In this document: positions 39,646-47,642 of the stretch, piece by piece | How positions within the stretch are numbered: the first letter of the stretch is position 1 | How the letters are laid out: every line of letters begins with the position of its first letter | Assembly (NCBI GenBank): GCA_027485165.1 | Contig: JAIXRN010000056.1 | Span: 146,969-210,968, forward strand | Source: Rubrivivax sp. | GTDB taxonomy: Bacteria; Pseudomonadota; Gammaproteobacteria; Burkholderiales; Burkholderiaceae_C | Reading direction: 5' to 3' | DNA length: 64,000 bases | Translations under genes and position numbers: made by a program | Notes under the pieces: generated by a model | The model's database searches: none | Seen by the model: the letters and a program-made list of their open reading frames with translations, nothing else | What the model was told of the DNA's origin: nothing

Positions 39646-40059
39646 TCATTCGCCTTCGGGCACCCGCACCACGGTCACGGGCACCGGGCTGTGGCGCAGC
39701 AGGGACTGCGTCACTTCGCCGCTGTTCGTGGTGCCCACGATCACAGCGTCGCAGCCGTAGTTTTCCAGCAGTTCCACCAGCAGGGTGGCGGGTTCGCCAC
39801 CGGCGACTTCGCTTTCGTAGTCGGCACCGGCGGCTTCGAGCAGGGCTTCGGCCGGGGCCAGCAGTTCGGCGCCGGCGTCGCGCTTGATGTCGGTCAGCCG
39901 GTCGGTGTCGTGCGCCACCACCACTTCGTACAGGGTGGCCGGCGGCTGCACGTTCACCAGCACGAAGTCCAGCTTCAGCCCGCCTTCGCGCAGCTGCAGG
40001 GCATGGCAGACGGCGGCCAGTGCGGCGGCGCTGCCGTCGATGGGCAAGAGGACTTTCAT
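39646..40059 (-). CDS. Universal stress protein (UspA family)
   Basis: A 137-residue single UspA domain. It opens with KVLLPIDGSAAAL and has the ATP-type loop VIVGTTNSGEVTQSLLRHSPVPVTVV near the C-terminus, split as VIVGTTNSGE and HSPVPVTVV; the classical GxxGx(9)GS signature is altered to GTTNSGEVTQSLL, so nucleotide binding is uncertain. The start overlaps the exonuclease stop by 4 nt (ATGA), and the ligase follows after 21 nt. Its place inside a DNA-repair operon suggests a stress-related function. Confidence 0.9.
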   Translation of the reverse strand: MKVLLPIDGSAAALAAVCHALQLREGGLKLDFVLVNVQPPATLYEVVVAHDTDRLTDIKRDAGAELLAPAEALLEAAGADYESEVAGGEPATLLVELLENYGCDAVIVGTTNSGEVTQSLLRHSPVPVTVVRVPEGE

Positions 40060-41180
40060 GGCGCGGCTCCGGCGGGCTCAGAAGCTGTATCTTGCGCCAT
40101 CGCCGGCGTGGCCACGGCTTCACCGTCGTCAGCGCCGAATTCGGTGCGGAAGCTGCCGGCCTGCAGGCCCTGCTGCTGCAGCCAGCGCACCATCACCGCT
40201 TCATAGCCGTGGGTCACGATCACACGGCTGGCGCCAGTGGCGGCAATGGCGCGCTGCAGGCCCGGCCAGTCGGCATGGTCGCTCAGCACGAAGCCGCGGT
40301 CCAGGCCCTGGCGGCGGCGACCACCGCGCAGCTGCATCCAGCCGCTGGCGAAGGCGTCGCTGGGCTCGCCGGCCGGGCCGTTGAAGCGCCGCGCCCAGGC
40401 ACTGCCCAGCACCGCCGGCGGCGCCACCACCAAGGCGCGCTGCAGGCTGGCCGGGTCCGCCACGTCGCTGACCAGCTGGGTGGCCGGCAGTGCGACGCCG
40501 GCTTCGCGGTAGGCGCGGTTCAGGGCTTCGACCGCGCTGTGCACGACGATCGGGCCAATCGAAGCGTCCACCCCCGCCAGCAGGCGCTGCGCCTTGCCGA
40601 AGCTGTAGCCCAGCAGCAGGCTGGCGCGGCCGTCGGCGGCGTTCGCCGCCCACCAGGCGTTGATCTCGGCCATCACGTCGCGCTGCGCCCGCCAGCGGTA
40701 GATGGGCAGGCCGAAGGTGCTTTCGGTGATGAAGGTGTGGCAGCGCACGGGCTCGAAGGGCGCGCAGGTGAGGTTGTGTTCAGCGGCTTCGTCTTCGCTG
40801 CCGCGGGTGTAGTAGTCGCCTGAGGCCACCCAGACCTGGCCGCGGTGTTCGATGCGCACCTGGGCAGAGCCCAGCACATGGCCGGCCGGGTGCAGGCTGA
40901 CGCGCACCTGGCCCTGCGCGCCATTGATGACCACCACTTCGCCATACGCCAGGCCCTGCAGGGCGATGTCGCCCAGGCGCGAACGCAGCACGCCGGCGCT
41001 GACGGCCGTGGCGAGATAGGCACCGTGCCCGCGCCGCGCATGGTCGGCATGGGCATGGGTGAGCACGGCACGGGGAACCGGGCGCCAGGGGTCGATGTGG
41101 AAGTCGCCGGCCGGGCAGTACAGGCCTTCGGGCCGCAGCACGATCAAGTCGTCTGCGGGGGCACCGGCAGGATCGTTCAA
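40056..41180 (-). CDS. Ligase-associated DNA damage response exonuclease (metallo-beta-lactamase fold)
   Basis: A 374-residue protein with a metallo-beta-lactamase/beta-CASP fold. The metal motif is THAHADHARRGHG, followed by LHPAGHVLGSAQV, SGDYYTRG, TFITESTFG, and the later GFVLSDHADWPGL and VTHGYE. It is the mRNA 3'-end-processing-factor-like exonuclease that accompanies LigB-type ligases, here separated from its ligase by a Usp gene. It probably trims DNA ends before sealing. The start is a TTG at 41180 whose bases overlap the patatin stop (TTGA); no ATG or GTG is available near the first conserved strand, and the longer open frame upstream is patatin coding sequence in another frame. Confidence 0.92.
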   Translation of the reverse strand: MNDPAGAPADDLIVLRPEGLYCPAGDFHIDPWRPVPRAVLTHAHADHARRGHGAYLATAVSAGVLRSRLGDIALQGLAYGEVVVINGAQGQVRVSLHPAGHVLGSAQVRIEHRGQVWVASGDYYTRGSEDEAAEHNLTCAPFEPVRCHTFITESTFGLPIYRWRAQRDVMAEINAWWAANAADGRASLLLGYSFGKAQRLLAGVDASIGPIVVHSAVEALNRAYREAGVALPATQLVSDVADPASLQRALVVAPPAVLGSAWARRFNGPAGEPSDAFASGWMQLRGGRRRQGLDRGFVLSDHADWPGLQRAIAATGASRVIVTHGYEAVMVRWLQQQGLQAGSFRTEFGADDGEAVATPAMAQDTASEPAGAAP

Positions 41181-42286
41181 GCGCCCTGCCCCAGAAAAGT
41201 CCGGCGGATGTCCAGGCTGCCGCGCACGCCCACGTCGGCGCGGTGTGCGGTCAGCCAGCGGTCGGCGGCGGCCACGCCCAGCGCGTGCAGCTGCTGCAGG
41301 AACGCAGGCTGGGTGTTGAGCTTGCTGCTGGCGCCCAGCGGGGCCAGGCCGGCGTCGTCGGCCACCATGTGCAGGCGCAGGTTCTTGTAGGCGCCGGCGT
41401 CCAGCCGGCCTTCGGCCACCAGCTTCTGCACGAAGGCGATGGCGCGCAGTTCGCCCAGCAGCCCGGCGTTGAAGGTGATCTCGTTCACGCGGTCGGCAAT
41501 CTCTTCGGCCGTGTCGGGCACGCTGGGGCGCGACAGCGCGTTGATGCGCACCAGCAGCAGGTCCAGCGCCGCGCTGCGGTAGATCAGCGGCCACAGCGCG
41601 GGGTTGCCGCTGTAGCCGCCGTCCCAAAAAGCCTCGCCGTCGATCACCACGGGCCGGAACAACTGCGGCAGACAGGCTGACGCCAGCAGCGCGGGGATGT
41701 CCAGATCAGCCGGGCGGTTGCCCTGGGCACGGTTGTCGAAGATCCGCGGCTGCCCGGTGCGCACCTGCGTGGCGGTGACGAACACGCGCAGCGGGCTGGC
41801 CAGCAAGTCGGGCTGGCGCACATGGCGTTCGACGATCTCGCGCAGCGGGTCCAGGCCCAGCGGGTTGAACTGCTGGGGCGCGAACAGCCGGGTGAAGCCG
41901 TTCCACCAGACATAGAACGGGTTCTGGTTCAGGTTGAACAGCGACAGGTCGATGCCCGGCGGCAAGGCCCCTGTCGCAGCCGGCGCATCACCGGTGGCCC
42001 CGGCCCCGCCGAAACACGCGCGCTGGCCGCCCACGTCGTGCCAGAAGGCTGCCAGCGCGGCGCGCGCACCGGCGCGCCCGCCCCGGGCCCAGCCGCAGGC
42101 CATGACGGCGGCATTCAGCGCCCCGGCACTGGTGCCGGAAACAGCGCTGATGGGCAAGTCGTCTTCCTGCAGCAGGCGGTCCAGCACGCCCCAGGTGAAG
42201 GCGCCGTGCGAACCTCCGCCCTGCAGGGCCAGGTCCAGCGAAGCGGCGGCAGCGGGGCGGCGGGGGGAAGGGCGGCGGCTGGGCAT
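41177..42286 (-). CDS. Patatin-like phospholipase
   Basis: A 369-residue protein with a patatin domain. The oxyanion-hole motif is LQGGGSHGAFTWG, the nucleophile elbow GTSAGALNA (Ser) and the dyad aspartate DGGYSGNPAL. A basic Ser/Arg/Pro-rich leader of about 15 residues is not a signal peptide, so it is probably cytosolic or membrane-peripheral. Such enzymes hydrolyse acyl esters of lipids. The ATG at 42286 fits the family; the open frame upstream is unsupported. It is first in a set with the exonuclease, Usp and ligase genes, with a 4-nt overlap to the exonuclease. Confidence 0.92.
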   Translation of the reverse strand: MPSRRPSPRRPAAAASLDLALQGGGSHGAFTWGVLDRLLQEDDLPISAVSGTSAGALNAAVMACGWARGGRAGARAALAAFWHDVGGQRACFGGAGATGDAPAATGALPPGIDLSLFNLNQNPFYVWWNGFTRLFAPQQFNPLGLDPLREIVERHVRQPDLLASPLRVFVTATQVRTGQPRIFDNRAQGNRPADLDIPALLASACLPQLFRPVVIDGEAFWDGGYSGNPALWPLIYRSAALDLLLVRINALSRPSVPDTAEEIADRVNEITFNAGLLGELRAIAFVQKLVAEGRLDAGAYKNLRLHMVADDAGLAPLGASSKLNTQPAFLQQLHALGVAAADRWLTAHRADVGVRGSLDIRRTFLGQGA

Positions 42287-42424
42287 GGCAACAAGCAGAA
42301 AGGAACCGGAAGGGGGGCACCGCTGGCAACCCGGGAAAGTGCCAGGGCCAGGGGGCCACGAACCCCCCGGAATACGGACATGTGCAGAGGTTAGCCGCTC
42401 GCGGGCGCAGACATACTTGTGCCC

Positions 42425-42796
42425 ATGCTGAAGCTGGAAGAAGCCCTGGACATCGACCCCCCGCTGTGGCGGCTGCTGCTGGACCCGCGCGGCCGCATCG
42501 CGCGCGGCACCTGGTGGCTGTACGGCCTGCTGCTGCCGCTGGGCCTGGGCCTGCTGCTGCACGCGCTGCTGGGCATCGCGCGGGTGCGGGCCGAGGTGTC
42601 GGAACACCTGGTGAACCTGGTGCTGCTGTGGCCCACGCTGGCGGTATCCATCAAGCGCTGGCACGACCGCGACAAGAGCGGCTGGTGGGTGCTGATCGTG
42701 CTGGTGCCGGTGGTGGGCTGGCTGGCGGCCATCGTCGTCAACGGCTGCCTGCCCGGCACGCCGGGGCCGAACCGCTACGGCCAGGAACCGCGCTGA
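42425..42796 (+). CDS. DUF805 family membrane protein
   Basis: A 123-residue protein with three or four membrane helices. DUF805 features are GRIARGTWWLYGLLLPLG, the conserved SIKRWHDRDKSGWWVL and the ending GTPGPNRYG. The function is unknown. An in-frame GTG at 42419 is an alternative start. It diverges from the patatin gene and converges on the PLD gene, from which it is separated by 36 nt of CTTCGTCTTC-like low-complexity DNA. Confidence 0.92.
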   Translation: MLKLEEALDIDPPLWRLLLDPRGRIARGTWWLYGLLLPLGLGLLLHALLGIARVRAEVSEHLVNLVLLWPTLAVSIKRWHDRDKSGWWVLIVLVPVVGWLAAIVVNGCLPGTPGPNRYGQEPR

Positions 42797-42832
42797 ACCT
42801 GGCCGCCTTCGCCTTCGTCTTCGTGTTCGTCT

Positions 42833-44113
42833 TCAGTACCGGCCGGTGATGCCCGCCAGCCGCAGGTAGATGTTGGCCGCCCAGGCCACAGCCGCGCGCC
42901 GCAGCCAGCCGCGCAGGCCGCCGCCGCGGGCCACGCCGGCGTGCACTTCCTGCGAAACGGCAAACGCGGCGTCGAAGCGCTGCGCCAGGGCCAGCGCGAA
43001 ATCGGCGTCGCGCACCACCACGTTGGCTTCCAGGTTCAGCAGCAGGGACAGCGGGTCGATGTTGCTGCTGCCCACGGTGGCCCAGTCGTCGTCCACCAAC
43101 GCCACCTTGGCGTGCAGGAAGGCGGGCGTGTATTCGAAGATGCGCACACCATTCGCCTGCAGTTCGTCGTACAGCGCGCGTGCGGCTAGCGCGGCGATGC
43201 GGTAGTCCACCTTGCCCTGCATCAGCAGGCGCACCTGCACGCCGCGCCGGGCCGCTGCGCGCAGCGCACGCCGGAAGCTGCGGCCGGGGTAGAAGTAGGG
43301 CACGGCGATGTCCACGCGGCGCTGGGCCTTGCGGATGGCCTCGACATAGCTGCGTTCGATGGCGCGGCGCTGGCGCAGGTTGTCGCGCACGATGAAGGCC
43401 GCGCGCATGGGCAGTTGCGCCGCCGCGCTGTCTGCCAGCACGGTGGCGCCACGCAGCTGGCGCAGCAGGTCCATGGCCTGGCGCGCCGGGCGTGCACCGC
43501 GCGCCAGCGTGCGCACTTCCTCGCGCCAGGCGCGCGCCAGGTGGGCACGCGCCCACATCGCGCGCGTGGTGGCGTGCACGCTGCGCGCCAGCGGGCCCTG
43601 CACCTGCACCGCGAAGTCCAGCCGCGGGGTGTCGGTCCAGCCGTGGTTCATGTCATGCCGGTCGTCGATGATGTTGATGCCGCCGACGAAGGCCACGGTC
43701 TCGTCGCAGACGCACAGCTTCTGGTGCAGCCGGCGCAGCTGCCCGGGCTGCAGCCAGGCCCACCAGCGTTCCAGCGGGCGGAACACTTCCAGCTGCACCT
43801 GCGCGCCTTCCAGCGCCTGGCGCAGCATGGGCAGGGTGGCCTTGCTGCCGAAGCCGTCCACCACCACGTGCACGGCCACGCCGCGCAGCGCTGCCTGGCG
43901 CAGCGACTTGACGATGCCCTGCGCGGCTGGGTCGTCGTGGAAGATGTAGGTGGCCAGCCAGACCTCGTGCTGGGCAGCGTCGATGGCGGCGCACATGCCC
44001 GGGAACAGCGCGTCGCCGCCTTCCAGCAGCTGCACCTGGTTGCCGCCCAGGTAAACCGGCGCGGGCACAGCCGTCCAGGCGCGCAGGCGGGCAAGGTCTT
44101 CGCGCGCGGGCAT
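42833..44113 (-). CDS. Phospholipase D-type cardiolipin synthase
   Basis: A 426-residue protein with two PLD domains. The HKD motifs are HQKLCVCD (residues about 150) and HAKVALVDDD (about 340), each followed by the usual Gly/Asn region (GGINIIDDR; GSSNIDPLS). It has no N-terminal membrane helices, like ClsB/ClsC-type cardiolipin synthases. It would transfer phosphatidyl groups to glycerophospholipid. The ATG at 44113 lies 10 nt behind the endonuclease-like gene, giving the arrangement of E. coli ybhP-clsB. Confidence 0.9.
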   Translation of the reverse strand: MPAREDLARLRAWTAVPAPVYLGGNQVQLLEGGDALFPGMCAAIDAAQHEVWLATYIFHDDPAAQGIVKSLRQAALRGVAVHVVVDGFGSKATLPMLRQALEGAQVQLEVFRPLERWWAWLQPGQLRRLHQKLCVCDETVAFVGGINIIDDRHDMNHGWTDTPRLDFAVQVQGPLARSVHATTRAMWARAHLARAWREEVRTLARGARPARQAMDLLRQLRGATVLADSAAAQLPMRAAFIVRDNLRQRRAIERSYVEAIRKAQRRVDIAVPYFYPGRSFRRALRAAARRGVQVRLLMQGKVDYRIAALAARALYDELQANGVRIFEYTPAFLHAKVALVDDDWATVGSSNIDPLSLLLNLEANVVVRDADFALALAQRFDAAFAVSQEVHAGVARGGGLRGWLRRAAVAWAANIYLRLAGITGRY

Positions 44114-44123
44114 CGCCCAGGTC

Positions 44124-44933
44124 CTAGGCGAGCTGCAGCTCGGCCACCAAGGGCAGGTGGTCGGACATGCGCGCCCAGCTGATGCCACGCGGCACCATGG
44201 TCGACGTGCAGGCCAGGCCGCGCAGGTAGAAGCGGTCGAGCGCGAACACCGGCGCCAGCGACGGGAAGGTGGCCTGTTGCAAGCGCACGCTGGCCGGCGG
44301 CACGGCGCGCGCCAGGCCCAGGTCCGCCATGGGGCCGTCGAGCTTCTCGCCCCAGTCGTTGAAGTCGCCGGCCACCACCAGGGTGGCGCCGGCCGGCACA
44401 TGCTGGTCGATGTAGCGCGCCAGGCGCTGCACCTGGCGCACGCGGCTGGCGTGCACCAGGCCGAAGTGCACCACCACGGCATGTACCGTCATGCCGTTCC
44501 AGGACACCGGCACGTGCAGCAGGCCGCGCTGTTCGAAGCGGTGGTCGCTGACGTCCTGGTGGCCGATGTCGCCCAGCGGCCAGCGCGACAGCAGGGCGTT
44601 GCCGTGTTCGCCCTGGCGCGTGACGGCATTCGTGCGGTAGGCCACCTCGTAACCTTCAGGCGCCAGATAGTGCGCCTGGCCTTGCGCCGGCCAGCCGAAG
44701 GACGTGCGGTCGAAGCGGCGCGATTCGCCGTGGTGGAACAGCCGCACTTCCTGCAGGAACACCAGGTCGGCGTCCAGCGCCTCGATGCCCAGGCCCAGGT
44801 TGTGGATCTCCAGCCGCTTGCGCGGGCCCACGCCGCGCACTCCCTTGTGGATGTTGTAGGTAGCCACGCGCAGGCCGCTGATGCCGGTGTAGGGCGGCAG
44901 CAGCGTGCTCTGCAGGGGCTGCAGGCGCTTCAC
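44124..44933 (-). CDS. Endonuclease/exonuclease/phosphatase family protein
   Basis: A 269-residue EEP-fold protein: VATYNIHKGVRG with the metal-binding Asn, VFLQEVR with Glu, VAGDFNDW, and the closing SDHLPLVAEL with catalytic Asp-His. It is related to YbhP, which stands before the cardiolipin synthase clsB in enterobacteria, as here. The substrate, DNA or a phospholipid headgroup, is not known. The GTG at 44933 overlaps the stop of the Nudix gene (GTGA); the longer open frame upstream is out-of-frame Nudix sequence. Confidence 0.88.
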   Translation of the reverse strand: MKRLQPLQSTLLPPYTGISGLRVATYNIHKGVRGVGPRKRLEIHNLGLGIEALDADLVFLQEVRLFHHGESRRFDRTSFGWPAQGQAHYLAPEGYEVAYRTNAVTRQGEHGNALLSRWPLGDIGHQDVSDHRFEQRGLLHVPVSWNGMTVHAVVVHFGLVHASRVRQVQRLARYIDQHVPAGATLVVAGDFNDWGEKLDGPMADLGLARAVPPASVRLQQATFPSLAPVFALDRFYLRGLACTSTMVPRGISWARMSDHLPLVAELQLA

Positions 44934-45445
44934 GGGCTGGCGGGAAGGCTGGGGCTGGGGGCAGGATCGCCGCTGCGCTGCGGCAGCTGGTGGATGGCCT
45001 GGGCGTTGCTGGGCGAAAAGCACAGCTCGGCCGCCTGTTCCCAGGGCAGCCACTGGTACTGCAGATGTTCACGCGGGGCCAGCACCACGGGCGTGCCAGT
45101 GGGCACCTGCAGGCCGAATACATGTTCAGTGTTGTGCGTCACGCCCGGCGCGTAGCGGTGGCGCCAGGTGGTGAAGATCTCGTAGACGTTGGCCTGCTGC
45201 CAGTCCGTCAACACGCCGCCGACACGGTCGACATCGATGCCGGTTTCTTCCAGCACTTCGCGCCGCGCGGTGGCGGCCAGCGGCTCGTCTTCTGCGTCCA
45301 GCGAGCCGGTCACGCTCTGCCAGTAGCCGGGTCGGTCGGCGCGTTCGATCATCAGCACGTCCAGCTGCGGTGTGTGGATCACCACCAGCACCGAGCGCGG
45401 AATCTTCGGCGGCTTCGCAGGAGTCACGGCGGTGGCTTCAGACAC
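44930..45445 (-). CDS. nudB: Nudix hydrolase, dihydroneopterin triphosphate diphosphatase-like
   Basis: A protein of about 171 residues with a Nudix box (GSLDAEDEP then TARREVLEETGID). WQSVTGSLD before it and the C-terminal EHLQYQWLPWEQAAEL fit the NudB branch, which removes pyrophosphate from dihydroneopterin triphosphate in folate synthesis. The start is uncertain: GTG 45445 or ATG 45460, both overlapping the end of the ccdB-like gene. The last 20 residues are Pro/Ser-rich. It overlaps the endonuclease-like gene by 4 nt. Confidence 0.85.
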   Translation of the reverse strand: MSEATAVTPAKPPKIPRSVLVVIHTPQLDVLMIERADRPGYWQSVTGSLDAEDEPLAATARREVLEETGIDVDRVGGVLTDWQQANVYEIFTTWRHRYAPGVTHNTEHVFGLQVPTGTPVVLAPREHLQYQWLPWEQAAELCFSPSNAQAIHQLPQRSGDPAPSPSLPASP

Positions 45446-45755
45446 CGCTGACCACCGCATCCAGCGCATCCAGCACCGTGGCCCGTGCAGCGGCCACCGA
45501 AGCCACGGGCGCGCGCAACAGGCGCGATGGCATCGCCGCACACTGGTGCGCGGCCAGATAGAGCGATTCGCCCTGCACCGTGACCGTCTGCACCAGGCGG
45601 CGCGGCAGGCCGGCGGGCGGCCGCGGCAGCCTTTGCAGCGGCATCACCAGGCGCGTGGGCAGGCGGTTGAGCTGCGGGCTTTGCAGGTCCACCAGGAAGG
45701 GGAAGCCGTCACGCGTGGCCGGCGTCGGGTTGGCATACACGTCGAACTGCGCCAT
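45438..45755 (-). CDS. ccdB: CcdB-family toxin
   Basis: A 105-residue protein with the CcdB N-terminus AQFDVYANP, then the strands FPFLVDLQSPQLNRLPTRLVMPL, split as FPFLVDLQSPQLNRL and PTRLVMPL. The C-terminal end ALDAVVSGV lacks the Trp-Gly-Ile tail that F-plasmid CcdB uses to poison DNA gyrase, so the toxicity of this copy is unsure. ATG 45755 matches the family start, 5 nt after the antitoxin stop. The partner upstream is a Phd/YefM-type protein rather than CcdA. Confidence 0.82.
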   Translation of the reverse strand: MAQFDVYANPTPATRDGFPFLVDLQSPQLNRLPTRLVMPLQRLPRPPAGLPRRLVQTVTVQGESLYLAAHQCAAMPSRLLRAPVASVAAARATVLDALDAVVSGV

Positions 45756-45760
45756 CGCGT

Positions 45761-46036
45761 TCACCAAGGCCTGAACTCTTCACCGAAGCTGCCGTACTTC
45801 TCGAAGTGTTGGTTCTGCAGCTCGACCCAGTCCTTGTACTTTTCGTAGAAGGCATGTCCTGGGTCCTGGCCCTTGCTGGCTGGGAGCTGTTGCGCCGCCA
45901 GCAAGGCGTCGTACATGGCCGCCGAGATCAGCACGCTGTGGCGGCGACCCTGCTTTTCGATCACCACGGGCTCGCGCTGGCAATGGTCAAGCATCTGGCC
46001 CAGCCGGTTCTTGGCTTCGGTGGCGGTGACTTCCAT
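45761..46036 (-). CDS. Phd/YefM-family antitoxin
   Basis: A 91-residue protein. Residues 1-45 are a Phd/YefM DNA-binding fold (MEVTATEAKNRLGQMLDHC, then EPVVIEKQGRRHSVLISAAMYDALL). The acidic-aromatic C-terminus (FYEKYKDWVELQNQHFEKYG) would wrap the toxin. The ATG at 46036 is chosen since the family similarity starts there. A minus-strand TAAAAT box (46068-46063) and a near-palindrome around TTGGCCA lie just upstream and may be the promoter-operator that the pair autoregulates. Confidence 0.85.
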   Translation of the reverse strand: MEVTATEAKNRLGQMLDHCQREPVVIEKQGRRHSVLISAAMYDALLAAQQLPASKGQDPGHAFYEKYKDWVELQNQHFEKYGSFGEEFRPW

Positions 46037-46232
46037 GGCAGGCCCTCGGGTTGGCATTGGCCATTTTAGCTACCGGCCCGCCTGTGCTGCGGCAGGCCTG
46101 TTCTTCATCAGGCCTTCACGGCAGCGACATCGCCGCCGCAGAGCATCCGCGTTGCGGTGGCCATGCTGGCCATCGGCAGAGGCGCTCGAGGCGCCCTGCT
46201 TTCCACCCCCGCACGACAACGAGAGGAATGCC

Positions 46233-47582
46233 ATGAGGAACCCCCACCTGATCCTGCCCTTGGCCCTGGCCGCCGCGCTGGCCTGTGCCGCCCGCCCGGC
46301 CCTGGCGCAGGCCACGCTGTCAGGCTTTGCGCTGATGCCGGCCGCCAGCTTCAGCGACGGCCCCACATCGGGGCAATTTGCGGGCGCAGGCGCCGGCGGC
46401 AACCTGCTGCCCTTGATCAACAAGCAGCCCGTGCAGGGGGTGTCGACCATCCTGGCAGGCCCCACGGCCGGCACCTACACGGTGATGACGGACAACGGCT
46501 TTGGCGCCCAGAACAATTCGGCCGACACCCTGCTGCGCATGTACACGCTGCGCCCGGACTGGAAGACGGCCAGCGGCGGCAGCGGCACCGTGAGCCCTGT
46601 CAACTTCAACACCGGGGCCGCGCTGCCGGACTACAACGCCGCCAGCCGCATCACCCTGGCCGACCCGGACCGCCGCCTGGGCTTCACGATCCAGGCCGAC
46701 CTGGCCAACTACTACGGCAATGCCGCCAACCCGGCCGTGGACCCCAGCATCCGCGCCGGCCGCCTGCTGACGGGCGCCGACCTGGACACCGAATCGGCGC
46801 GCCGCGACAAGAACGGCAACTTCTGGTTCGGCGACGAGTTCGGGCCTTTCCTGGTGAAGACCGACGCCACGGGCAAGGTGCTGGCGCGCGAAGTGCCGCT
46901 GCCGGGCGTGCAGTCGCCGCAAAGCCCCTACCTGGGCGGCGGCACGCCCAACCTGGGCAGCTCACGCGGCTTCGAGGGCATGGCCATCAACCCGGCCGGC
47001 GACCGCCTGTACACGCTGCTGGAAGGCACCGTCACAGGCGACCCGGCGCGCACGCTGCGCATCAACGAACTGAATGTCGACACCGGCGCCTTCACCAGCG
47101 CGCAGTGGGTCTACCAGCTCGAAACACAGGGCACCGCCATTGGCGAGATGACGGCCATCAGCGACACCGAGTTCCTGGTGATCGAGCGCAACGGCGCCAC
47201 GGCCACCGGCGGCGGCACGCCGTTCAAGAAGATCTTCAAGGTCGACTTCACCCAGCTCGACGCCAACGGCCGGCTGAAGAAGACCGAGATCGTCGACCTG
47301 ATGAACATCGCCGACCCGAACGACCTGAACGGCGACGGCAGCACGGTGTTCACCTTCCCGTACGTGACGATCGAGAGCGTGCTGATCCTGGACGCCAACA
47401 CGCTGCTGGTGGTCAACGACAACAACTTCCCGGGCACCGGCGGCCGCCTGCCGGGGGTGTCGGACCCGACCGAGTTCCTGCGCATCAGCCTGGCCAGCCC
47501 CGTGCCCGAACCCGGCGCCTGGGCGCTGATGGCGGCCGGCCTGGCCGTCACCCTGCGCCTGGCGCGGCGCCGCCGCGGCTGA
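46233..47582 (+). CDS. PEP-CTERM protein with esterase-like activity of phytase domain
   Basis: A 449-residue exported protein. The signal peptide is residues 1 to about 25 (LILPLALAAALACAARPALA). The large middle domain resembles the esterase-like-activity-of-phytase family (FEGMAINPAGDRLYTLLEG, GEMTAISDTEFLVIERN). The C-terminus carries a PEP-CTERM sorting signal: VPEPGAWALMAAGL, a hydrophobic helix and the basic RLARRRRG tail. An exosortase would remove this tail; none is in the window. GAGAGGA precedes the ATG at 46233. The molecular substrate is unknown. Confidence 0.9.
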   Translation: MRNPHLILPLALAAALACAARPALAQATLSGFALMPAASFSDGPTSGQFAGAGAGGNLLPLINKQPVQGVSTILAGPTAGTYTVMTDNGFGAQNNSADTLLRMYTLRPDWKTASGGSGTVSPVNFNTGAALPDYNAASRITLADPDRRLGFTIQADLANYYGNAANPAVDPSIRAGRLLTGADLDTESARRDKNGNFWFGDEFGPFLVKTDATGKVLAREVPLPGVQSPQSPYLGGGTPNLGSSRGFEGMAINPAGDRLYTLLEGTVTGDPARTLRINELNVDTGAFTSAQWVYQLETQGTAIGEMTAISDTEFLVIERNGATATGGGTPFKKIFKVDFTQLDANGRLKKTEIVDLMNIADPNDLNGDGSTVFTFPYVTIESVLILDANTLLVVNDNNFPGTGGRLPGVSDPTEFLRISLASPVPEPGAWALMAAGLAVTLRLARRRRG

Positions 47583-47587
47583 CAGCA

Positions 47588-47611
47588 CAGCGGGGCCCGA
47601 AGGCCCCGCTG
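47588..47611. terminator. Strong hairpin between PEP-CTERM gene and aspS
   Basis: CAGCGGGGCC (47588-47597) and GGCCCCGCTG (47602-47611) pair perfectly around a CGAA tetraloop. It lies directly after the PEP-CTERM stop and 32 nt from the aspS stop on the opposite strand; there is no long U-run. Confidence 0.7.
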
Positions 47612-47642
47612 CTGGGAAGTGCGGCGCCGGCGGCGCGGCGCT

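Noticed and set aside
37591..40206. Open frame of 871 codons on the plus strand opposite ligase, Usp and exonuclease
   Set aside because: It is a GC-bias shadow; all three genes on the minus strand are recognisable families with motifs.
42797..42832. CTTCGTCTTC-like low-complexity run between DUF805 and the PLD gene
   Set aside because: It is 36 nt of simple sequence between convergent genes and forms no hairpin; no function can be supported.
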